Shown: in pieces, positions 16,661 to 24,653 of the stretch | Layout: each line of letters starts with the position of its first letter | Position numbering within the stretch: position 1 is the stretch's first letter | NCBI RefSeq assembly: GCF_029846715.1 | Contig: NZ_JARVWW010000052.1 | Location: 1 to 38,485, forward strand | Reading direction: 5' to 3' | Length of the DNA stretch: 38,485 nt | Source of the DNA: Bradyrhizobium nivariense | GTDB lineage: Bacteria > Pseudomonadota > Alphaproteobacteria > Rhizobiales > Xanthobacteraceae | Translations under genes and position numbers: made by a program | Notes under the pieces: generated by a model | The model's input: only the letters and a program-made list of their open reading frames with translations | What the model was told of the DNA's origin: nothing | Database searches by the model: none

Positions 16661-18148
16661 ATGCGCCGTCCAGTCCTTCGTAATTTGTTTCTTGCATCCG
16701 GCCTTCTCGCGCTCACGCAATTGACGACGCCGACGGAGGCCGCGGCCGAAGCGCGGCTCGCACTCGTGATCGGTCAATCGGCCTATCGCACCGTGCCGGA
16801 ACTGCCCAACGCAGCCAACGACGCCAAGGGCATGACGGAGCTGCTCGGCAATGCCGGCTTCACCGTCACCACGGCATCCAATCTGGCGCAGAACGACATG
16901 CGTCAGGCGATCTCGGATTTCGCCGGCAAGGTCAGCGCCAGCGGCGCCGACACTGTCGCACTGGTGTTCTATGCCGGCCACGGCCTCCAGATCGACGGCG
17001 AGAACTATCTCGTTCCCGTCGATCTCGATCCCAAGCGCGAGGCCGACATTCCGCTGCAGGGTGTGCGGCTCAACGACCTGCTCAACACGCTCGGCGCGCT
17101 GCCGACGCGGGCGCGCATCTTCATGCTCGATGCCTGCCGCAACAATCCGTTCCCTGCGCTCAGCGGTGCCGGCCACGGGCTTGCGATGGTCGACACCAAG
17201 GCCGGCGCGCCGGGCTCCTTCATCTCCTATTCGACCTCGCCAGGCTCCGAAGCCGAGGATGGCTCCGGCATCGACAGCCCCTATACCACCGCGGCACTGA
17301 CCGTCGCCAAGCAGCCCAATCTGCCAATCGAGGAAGTGTTCAAGCGCATTCGCGTCGCCGTGGCGCAATCGACCGACGGACGGCAGATCCCCTGGGAAAG
17401 CTCGTCGCTGACGACCGACTTCAAGTTCTTCGGCGAGAGCAGCAGCGGTCAGCCTGCGCTTCCTGGCGCATCCTCCATGGCGCTTGCGAGCGGCACGCGC
17501 AGCGTGGAGGACTGGCGCAAGGATTTGCAGGGCAAGGATGCCAAGGCCGCCTATGAGCTGGTGATCACTGAGGACACCGTTCCCGCGTATCAGGCCTATG
17601 TCGAACTGTATGCGCAGGCGTCCTTCACCCCGCGCCTGCGCACGATTTTGGAGCGCCGGCGCCAGATGCTGGCATGGGAGCGGGCCACCGCGATCAACAC
17701 CCGCGCTTCGTTCGAGGCCTATCTGGCGAACTGGGACAACAGCGATCTGGCTGCGACCGCGCGCAGGCTGCTGCTGCGCGTGCAGAACCGGAACTACGTC
17801 TTGCCCGCGACGGTCGCGGCCGCGCCCGCCCCGATCGCCGTCGCACTGGCGCCGACCTGCCCGTGCACGACACCCTCGACCCCGGCAACGCCGATCAACC
17901 CGGCGGTCGCGCCCGTCATCAAGAAGCGCGCCGACGACACGCCGCCGAAGCGCAAGGTGGTCGAGACGCCGCCCAAGCCGCGCCGGCCGCCGCCTGATGA
18001 AGTGGTTTACGAGCGCGCGCCGCCGCCGGATCGCGGCCCGCCGCCCGGCGCTGTGATGCAGGGCATCGGCATCGGTATCGGACTTGGCATGGGAATGGGT
18101 GGCGGCGGTCGCGGCGGCGATTATCACAACGACCGCGGCCGGTACTGA
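16661..18148 (+). CDS. Exported caspase-like (peptidase C14) protein
   Basis: A 495-residue protein with a signal peptide (about residues 1-28) and a caspase-fold domain. The catalytic dyad is visible: His107 in FYAGHGLQ and Cys159 in FMLDACRNNPF. The start motif LALVIGQSAYRTVPELPNA and the later FISYSTSPGSEAEDG are typical of bacterial caspase homologues, which cleave after basic residues. A helical region follows (about 280-390), then a Pro/Lys/Arg-rich linker and a C-terminal Gly-rich stretch (GIGIGLGMGMGGGGRGG). The export signal puts the enzyme outside the cytoplasm, unlike metacaspases in cell-death models. GGAGGTGA stands six bases before the ATG. The gene stands alone and is followed by a terminator. 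Confidence 0.9.
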   Translation: MRRPVLRNLFLASGLLALTQLTTPTEAAAEARLALVIGQSAYRTVPELPNAANDAKGMTELLGNAGFTVTTASNLAQNDMRQAISDFAGKVSASGADTVALVFYAGHGLQIDGENYLVPVDLDPKREADIPLQGVRLNDLLNTLGALPTRARIFMLDACRNNPFPALSGAGHGLAMVDTKAGAPGSFISYSTSPGSEAEDGSGIDSPYTTAALTVAKQPNLPIEEVFKRIRVAVAQSTDGRQIPWESSSLTTDFKFFGESSSGQPALPGASSMALASGTRSVEDWRKDLQGKDAKAAYELVITEDTVPAYQAYVELYAQASFTPRLRTILERRRQMLAWERATAINTRASFEAYLANWDNSDLAATARRLLLRVQNRNYVLPATVAAAPAPIAVALAPTCPCTTPSTPATPINPAVAPVIKKRADDTPPKRKVVETPPKPRRPPPDEVVYERAPPPDRGPPPGAVMQGIGIGIGLGMGMGGGGRGGDYHNDRGRY

Positions 18149-18172
18149 GGCTTCCGCCCGCGCCGCGAAAAG

Positions 18173-18204
18173 ATGTCCGCGAGCCCATGGCTTGCGGACA
18201 TTTC
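18173..18204 (+). terminator. Rho-independent-type terminator after the caspase-like gene
   Basis: ATGTCCGC (18173-18180) pairs with GCGGACAT (18194-18201), extendable by three pairs to an 11-bp stem around a CCCATGG loop, and is followed by TTTCT. It starts 25 bases after the stop codon. Confidence 0.7.
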
Positions 18205-18220
18205 TGTTGATGCGGCTCTC

Positions 18221-18351
18221 GTGCCCCGGACGCAGCGCAGCGCTCTTCGGCGGTGCGCTGCAGAGCCGGGGCCCATGCGGCAGCGAACTGTGCAGCATCC
18301 TGGATCCCGGCTCTGCGCAGCAACGCTACGCGCTGCAGCGCGTCCGGGACA
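18221..18351. repeat. Nested palindromic intergenic repeat
   Basis: The outer arm beginning GTGCCCCGGACGC (18221) pairs imperfectly with GCGTCCGGGAC ending near 18350. An inner arm CTGCAGAGCCGGGGCCCA (18258-18275) pairs with TGGATCCCGGCTCTGCGCAG (18301-18320). The nested design and the wording match a repeat I associate with Bradyrhizobium intergenic DNA. It fills most of the gap between the caspase-like gene and the SulP gene. Confidence 0.8.
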
Positions 18352-18446
18352 GGAGAGAGTTGCGGATATTCGCCATCTGCCGCCGTCCGAGCCCGAATTG
18401 CTGTAGTCTGATCGTCCGACGCAGGCCTTCCGAGGATTCCACATCA

Positions 18447-20120
18447 ATGCCGCACGACACTCACGCGAAGGGGTCTTGGCCGCTGTTCCGGTCGCTCGCG
18501 TCCTATTCCCTGCCCGGCGATCTCATGGCGGGGCTGACGCTGGCGGCGATCGCGATCCCCGAACAGATGGCCACCGCGCGGCTCGGCGGCTTCGCGCCGC
18601 AGATCGGCTTCTTCGCCTTCATGGCGGGATCGCTCGGCTTTGCGATGCTCGGCGGCAACCGCTTCCTGTCCTGCGGCGCCGATTCCACGATCACGCCGAT
18701 CTTCGCCGGCGGGCTTGCCGCGCTGGCCGCCGCCGGCTCGCCTGAGTATCAGGGGCTCGCGATCGCGCTGGCACTGATGGTCGGCGCAATGATGCTGGCC
18801 GGCGGCGCCTTCCGCCTCGGCGGCATCGCCAATCTCTTGTCCGTGCCCATCATGGTCGGCTTTCTCGCCGGCATCTCCGTCCACATCATCGTGTCGCAAT
18901 TGCCGGGCGTGCTGGGTCTGGAATCGCCGAACGGGCCGACGCTCGATCGCATCGGCGTGCTCGCAAGCGAGCTCGGCCGCACCAATCCCTTCACGTTGTG
19001 CATCGGCTTCGGTGTGCTGGCCGTGGTCTTCGTCTCCGAGAAGGTCAGCGCAAAACTTCCGGGCGCGCTGATCGGGCTCGTCGCAGCGACCTTGGCCACA
19101 ATCGTGCTCGGCCTCGAGAGCAAGGGCGTCAACGTCGTCGGCGCCGTGCCGGGGACGCTGCCGCGGCCGACCATCCCCGAGCTTGCACCGGAGCAATGGA
19201 TCCGCCTCGTGCCGCTCGCTTTTGTCATCACGGTCGTGGTGATGGTGCAGACTGCCGCGACAACGCGCTCGTTCCCGTCCGATCCCGACAAACCGGCCGA
19301 TGTCGATCGCGATTTCCTCGGCGCGGGCGCCGGCAGCGTGCTGTCGGGCCTGTTCGGCGCGTTTCCGGTCAATGCCAGCCCGCCGCGGACGGGTATTGTC
19401 GCCGAGACCGGCGGGCAATCGCAGCTTGCGGGCCTTGCGGCCGGAACAATCGTGCTGGCGCTGCTCGCGTTTGGAACGGGATTGCTGCAGCACGTTCCGG
19501 ATGCCGCGCTCGGCGGCATCCTGCTGTTCGTCGCGCTGCGCATCATCCGCGTGAAGCAGATCGTCACGATCTATCGCCAATCCCCAAGCGAATTCCTTCT
19601 GATCGCTGCCACCGCCGCGCTGATCATCGTGCTGCCGATCCAGCAGGGCGCGTTCCTCGGCATCGTACTGTCGCTGCTGCACGGCATCTGGAGCACGACG
19701 CGCGCGCGGCTGGTCGAATTCGAGCGCGTGCCGGGGACCACGATCTGGTGGCCGGCGCATCCGCACATCGCCGGCGAGCGCATCGCCGGCGTCGCCGTGA
19801 TCGGGCTGCAGGCGCCGCTGTCGTTCCTCAACGCGCCCGGCTTTCGCAGTGATGTGACCAAGGTGCTCGGCGCGACGCCCCCGCAGCTGCTGGTGCTGGA
19901 GGCGAGCGGCATGGTCGAGATCGACTTCACCGCCGCGCAGATCCTGCTCGACGTGTTCAGGGCGTGCAGCGAACAGGGCGTCACGGTCGCGCTGGCCCGG
20001 CTGGAATCGGTGCGCGCGCAGGACGCGTTCGAGCGGTTCCGATTGTTCGATGTGCTGCCGAAGGAGCACGTCTTCCACAGCGTGGACGAGGCGGTGCGCA
20101 AGCTGGCGAAAGTGGCGTAA
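18447..20120 (+). CDS. SulP family anion transporter with STAS domain
   Basis: A 557-residue transporter, probably for sulfate, bicarbonate or a dicarboxylate. Residues 15-420 hold the hydrophobic segments, with LMAGLTLAAIAIPEQMATARLGG in the first, the NRFLSCGADSTITPI stretch and AFPVNASPPRTGI near the anion site. Residues about 445-557 form a STAS domain (LLVLEASGMVEIDFTAAQILLDV). SulP proteins normally have Tyr or Phe-rich signature residues in the first helices, and the family call rests on the whole layout. The ATG at 18447 is chosen because upstream sequence in the same frame crosses a palindromic repeat. No partner gene is adjacent. Confidence 0.93.
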   Translation: MPHDTHAKGSWPLFRSLASYSLPGDLMAGLTLAAIAIPEQMATARLGGFAPQIGFFAFMAGSLGFAMLGGNRFLSCGADSTITPIFAGGLAALAAAGSPEYQGLAIALALMVGAMMLAGGAFRLGGIANLLSVPIMVGFLAGISVHIIVSQLPGVLGLESPNGPTLDRIGVLASELGRTNPFTLCIGFGVLAVVFVSEKVSAKLPGALIGLVAATLATIVLGLESKGVNVVGAVPGTLPRPTIPELAPEQWIRLVPLAFVITVVVMVQTAATTRSFPSDPDKPADVDRDFLGAGAGSVLSGLFGAFPVNASPPRTGIVAETGGQSQLAGLAAGTIVLALLAFGTGLLQHVPDAALGGILLFVALRIIRVKQIVTIYRQSPSEFLLIAATAALIIVLPIQQGAFLGIVLSLLHGIWSTTRARLVEFERVPGTTIWWPAHPHIAGERIAGVAVIGLQAPLSFLNAPGFRSDVTKVLGATPPQLLVLEASGMVEIDFTAAQILLDVFRACSEQGVTVALARLESVRAQDAFERFRLFDVLPKEHVFHSVDEAVRKLAKVA

Positions 20121-20138
20121 GTTGGGTTAGGCCGCGGG

Positions 20139-20286
20139 CGCGGTGCACCTCTCCCGCTTGCGGGAGAGGTCGACACGCTCGCAAGAGCGTGGCGGGTGAG
20201 GGCTTTATCCACTCGCGATATATCGCTGGTGGAGAGACCCCCACCCCGGCCCTCCCCCGCAAGCGGGAGAGGGAGCGCACCTTCCT
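20139..20286. repeat. Composite REP-like element
   Basis: Two inverted outer copies, GGTGCACCTCTCCCGC at the left and GCGGGAGAGGGAGCGCACC at the right, flank a hairpin (ACGCTC, GCAA, GAGCGT) and a GCGATATATCGC palindrome. A related half unit (GGTGCGCTCCCTCGCCCCGC) stands after the tartrate dehydrogenase gene at 38320. The element sits at the convergent end of the SulP gene and the following minus-strand gene and could act as a bidirectional terminator. Confidence 0.85.
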
Positions 20287-20304
20287 CGTGGCAACAATCA
20301 GCCT

Positions 20305-20676
20305 TCACTGCGACAGCGCGGGATAATCGCGCTGTATCGTTTCGCGGATCCAGCTGGCATGGATCGCGCGAAACAGGATCTGCGCGGTTTTGATGTCGTT
20401 GGCCTTCATGCAGAGATCGACGATGCGACGGACCGCGTCGTCGCGCATCAATCCGTCCGAGATCTTCATCGCGATTTCCATCGCGACTTTCGCCGCGCGT
20501 CCATAGCGCTCGCTTTCGCGCTTGTCGTGACGTGTGGCCTCTCCGACGGTCGCAGCACTCGCCGCAGCGGCCTCACAGATCGCACGGATGCGCTCGGCGG
20601 CCTCGATGTCGCCGAGCGGCCGTTCGATCGCTTCATCCCAGATGTCTTGCCGCGTCTCGCGCGCGAACCACTTCAT
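20305..20676 (-). CDS. Conserved-looking helical protein of unknown function
   Basis: The ATG at 20676 gives 123 residues, mostly predicted helix: WDEAIERPLGDIEAAERIRAI, then an Ala-rich stretch, a charged HDKRESERYGR and MKISDGLMRDDAVRRIVDLC. The C-terminal half resembles an alpha-helical repeat. No signal peptide or membrane segment is present. The frame continues to 20781 but the added part is not protein-like. I do not recognise a family. It is on the same strand as the LTXXQ gene, 124 bases downstream of it. Confidence 0.65.
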   Translation of the reverse strand: MKWFARETRQDIWDEAIERPLGDIEAAERIRAICEAAAASAATVGEATRHDKRESERYGRAAKVAMEIAMKISDGLMRDDAVRRIVDLCMKANDIKTAQILFRAIHASWIRETIQRDYPALSQ

Positions 20677-20800
20677 CGCCCCGCCACCCGTGGTCTTCCA
20701 GCCGCCGCATCGTCGCGCTTCAAACCGCGCCCAGCATAGAGAACCGTAGTGAGATCGGCGAGGCGGTTTTTTCCGCCACACTCCGCGGCTCGCGACACGT

Positions 20801-22111
20801 TCAGGACGTCCGACGTGGTCCGATCGCCTCGAACTGCGCCTTCTGCTCGTCGTTCAACGTGGCATAGAAATCTTCGAGCGCGGCGCGCACCGATTTGACG
20901 CCATCCAGCATCGCGTCGAGCCGCTTGCGGATCGCGGCCATTCGCGCCGGCGGCGTCATCACGTCGCTGGGCTGGCAAGCCGCCTTGAGCGATGCGCTGA
21001 CCTTGGCGCTGGTATCCTGGAGCACCTGCAGCGCAGCGCGCTGGGTGTCGTCGGGATGAAGCCTCGCCTCGATGTCGGCGCCGGGCCAATCGAGTGCAGC
21101 AGACGCCCCGCAATTCTGGACCAGCGATCCACTGGCATTGTTGGAAGCACGACGCTGATTCTCGGCCAGCGCATTGAAGCGCGCCTTCTGCTCGTCGGTG
21201 AGCGAGTCATAGAATTTATCCAGTGCGGGCTGGACGAGATCGACCGCCTTCTCCATTGCCTCGACGCGCTGTTGCATCGCCGCGAGGCGGCCGGGCGCCG
21301 TCGCCGCGACCTGAGCCGGACAGGATGCGCGGATCAGCTCTGCCGCCTGGATCGAGGCGTTGCCGAGTTCGTCGAGGCTCGCGCCTTGCGCATCCGTCGG
21401 CTGCACCGCGGCTGTTATCTGGTCGATCGGCAGACCGACGATTTCGCGGCGGTCGCTGCCGCAGAGCTGATCGAGCGGAGCGCCTCGCGCATGCCGCCGT
21501 CCTTGCGGACGCTGCGGCAGATAGGCCGAGAGACCGTCATAGCCATAGGGCCCAAACATGCCGGCATAGATGTCCGGATAGCCGTAGCCCCAGAAGCCGA
21601 GACCGTCGCCCCAGATCGTGTAGTCGTAGAGGTCGTTATAGGCGAATGGCCAGAACAGCGGTCCGACCCAGCCATAGCCGCCCCCGGCATGTTGCCACCA
21701 TCCGCTGCTTGCGCCGTGCCAGCCGGCAAGTGCGGCCGCGGCGGCGATCTGAGCGCGCGCCGCCGGATTGCCGATCAGCCGGCCGTTGCGGAACGCACCG
21801 GAGTGCGCGTTGAGGGCATTGCGGAAATTCGCGGGACGGACGGCCGCATTGCGGATCTGACCGAAGTTCGGGCCACCATGTCGGGCTCCGGTTGCGAACC
21901 GCATCCCGCCATGATGTCCGCCGCCGCCATGCGCGTGCGCGAAACCGTGACCGCCGAAATGGCCGCCGCCATGATGGCCCCCGCCATGACCACCCCCATG
22001 ACCGCCGCCGTGCCCACCGCCGTGTCCGCCGCCTCCGCCCTTCCCCAGAGCCGTGCCCGCCAGCATGCAGGCCAGCGCCATCACGGCAATTCCAATGACC
22101 GGTCGCAACAT
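20801..22111 (-). CDS. Gly/His-rich periplasmic LTXXQ (Spy/CpxP-like) protein
   Basis: A 436-residue exported protein: signal peptide (about 1-23), a Gly/His-rich tract (about 24-70, built of GGGH units), an aromatic Gly/Tyr/Trp-rich centre, and two C-terminal helical modules each ending in an LTxxQ-like motif (SLTDEQKARF near 300, TLNDEQKAQF near 420). Each module also carries a conserved Cys (RASCPAQVA and KAACQPSDV). Spy/CpxP proteins are periplasmic chaperones or metal and envelope stress proteins; the His tract suggests metal binding. GGGAGG lies upstream of the ATG. A stress-type promoter candidate stands about 54 bases upstream. Confidence 0.85.
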   Translation of the reverse strand: MLRPVIGIAVMALACMLAGTALGKGGGGGHGGGHGGGHGGGHGGGHHGGGHFGGHGFAHAHGGGGHHGGMRFATGARHGGPNFGQIRNAAVRPANFRNALNAHSGAFRNGRLIGNPAARAQIAAAAALAGWHGASSGWWQHAGGGYGWVGPLFWPFAYNDLYDYTIWGDGLGFWGYGYPDIYAGMFGPYGYDGLSAYLPQRPQGRRHARGAPLDQLCGSDRREIVGLPIDQITAAVQPTDAQGASLDELGNASIQAAELIRASCPAQVAATAPGRLAAMQQRVEAMEKAVDLVQPALDKFYDSLTDEQKARFNALAENQRRASNNASGSLVQNCGASAALDWPGADIEARLHPDDTQRAALQVLQDTSAKVSASLKAACQPSDVMTPPARMAAIRKRLDAMLDGVKSVRAALEDFYATLNDEQKAQFEAIGPRRTS

Positions 22112-22164
22112 CGCATCCTCCCGCCGAGCCGCGCCATTGAGGCATCGGAAGTTGACGGAATTGG

Positions 22165-22189
22165 AACCGGCCCGGCTGCGGAAAGTTCC
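22165..22189 (-). promoter_or_regulatory. Candidate EcfG-type promoter, near-consensus
   Basis: On the minus strand GGAAC (22189-22185) is followed after 16 bases by GGTT (22168-22165). The EcfG general-stress consensus is GGAAC-N16/17-CGTT, so one base of the -10 differs. The box points at the LTXXQ gene and ends 54 bases before its ATG, a suitable distance. The mismatch keeps confidence low. Confidence 0.4.
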
Positions 22190-22213
22190 GCGACCGCGAT
22201 GCAGTAGGCCGCG

Positions 22214-23638
<1,425 letters not shown>

Positions 23639-23724
23639 GGACGTTCCTCCCGACAGAAGAACCGTGGCAAAGGACATCTCACCGGTCAAGTCAAGCGACC
23701 GGACGCATAGCCAGGGAATGAAAC

Positions 23725-24231
23725 ATGCCGGAGACCGCAGCTGCTGCGCCCAACGCCGAGCCGTTCCGCGGCTCGATCATGCAGATCGAGCCGCAATGGA
23801 TCGACTATAACGGCCATCTCAACATGGCCTATTACAACGTGATGTTCGACCGCGCGATCGACGAGTTCTGGCTCGAGCTCGGAATCGGTCCGGTCTACAA
23901 GAGGGAGCGCCACGGCTCGACCTTCACCGCGGAATGCCATGTCCGGTATTTGCGCGAAATCCATCTCGGCGATCCCGTGCAGATTTTGGTGTGGCTGTTA
24001 GAGGCCGACGACAAGCGGCTGCACACGTTCGAGGAGATGAGGCACGCCACCGAGGGTTGGCTGTCGGCAACTTCCGAGAACATGTCGCTCCACATGGACA
24101 TGAATGCGCGACGCGTGGCGCCGTTCCCGCCCGACATCCAGGAGCGTATCACTGCGGTCGCCAAGGCCCACGGCGCCTTGTCGCGGCCCGAGGGCATCGG
24201 CCGAAACATCGCGATGCCCTCGAAGCGATAG
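23725..24231 (+). CDS. Hotdog-fold acyl-CoA thioesterase family protein
   Basis: A 168-residue protein with the 4-hydroxybenzoyl-CoA thioesterase-like motif DYNGHLNMAYYNVMFD, where the Asp is the usual catalytic residue, then FTAECHVRYLREIHLGDPVQI and HTFEEMRH typical of the hotdog beta-sheet. The length and the motif resemble thioesterases associated with carnitine or betaine catabolism, but the substrate cannot be told. AGGGAA stands upstream of the ATG. It diverges from the FAD oxidase across 86 bp, so the two may share regulation. Its stop is three bases from that of the DUF1328 gene on the other strand. Confidence 0.87.
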   Translation: MPETAAAAPNAEPFRGSIMQIEPQWIDYNGHLNMAYYNVMFDRAIDEFWLELGIGPVYKRERHGSTFTAECHVRYLREIHLGDPVQILVWLLEADDKRLHTFEEMRHATEGWLSATSENMSLHMDMNARRVAPFPPDIQERITAVAKAHGALSRPEGIGRNIAMPSKR

Positions 24232-24234
24232 GCG

Positions 24235-24408
24235 CTAGACCCTGGTGCGGCCGCGGACCAATCCGAACACGGCCGAGACCAGGAACAGCACGACGGCGAT
24301 AAAGAAGATGATCTTGGCGATTTCGACCGAAGCGCCGGCGATGCCGCCGAAGCCCAAAATACCGGCGATCAGTGCGATAACCAGAAACGTCACAACCCAG
24401 CCTAGCAT
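24235..24408 (-). CDS. DUF1328 family small membrane protein
   Basis: A 57-residue protein with two hydrophobic helices, beginning MLGWVVTFLVIALIAGILGF, with the GGIAG and EIAKIIFFI stretches typical of the DUF1328/YtjA family and a basic C-terminus (RGRTRV). The ATG at 24408 has GAGG eight bases upstream; the frame is open to 24480. The family is widespread and often stress-associated. A GGAAC at 24504-24500 on the same strand is present, but its -10 region does not match the EcfG consensus. It converges on the thioesterase gene with a three-base gap. Confidence 0.9.
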   Translation of the reverse strand: MLGWVVTFLVIALIAGILGFGGIAGASVEIAKIIFFIAVVLFLVSAVFGLVRGRTRV

Positions 24409-24653
24409 GATCCGAACCTCTGTCTCGATACCTGTCTGCGATCGGCGCAGTTGACCACCGCGCCACGGTTGCAGAGACAATCTCGACCGGGAAACGATGG
24501 TTCCGACCTGAAGCGGGTCGAAATTCGCGCCCCCCGCAGGAACAAATCAGCGTTCGGCGTACGTGGAAAACCCCTCGCCGCCACCCCATATAGGCGGTAA
24601 TCCCTGTTATGAAGGCTCCCTTCCGTCACCCCGCGGTGCCATCGTGGGGGCCA

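Noticed and set aside
16574..18298. A 574-codon minus-strand frame antisense to the caspase-like gene
   Set aside because: Composition is Arg/Gly-rich without motifs, whereas the plus frame has a signal peptide and catalytic dyad.
18444..20078. A 544-codon minus-strand frame opposite the SulP gene
   Set aside because: Shadow frame; the transporter and STAS domain on the plus strand are clear.
24478..24504. GGAAC upstream of the DUF1328 gene as an EcfG promoter
   Set aside because: At 16 or 17 bases the -10 reads AGAT or GATT, not CGTT.
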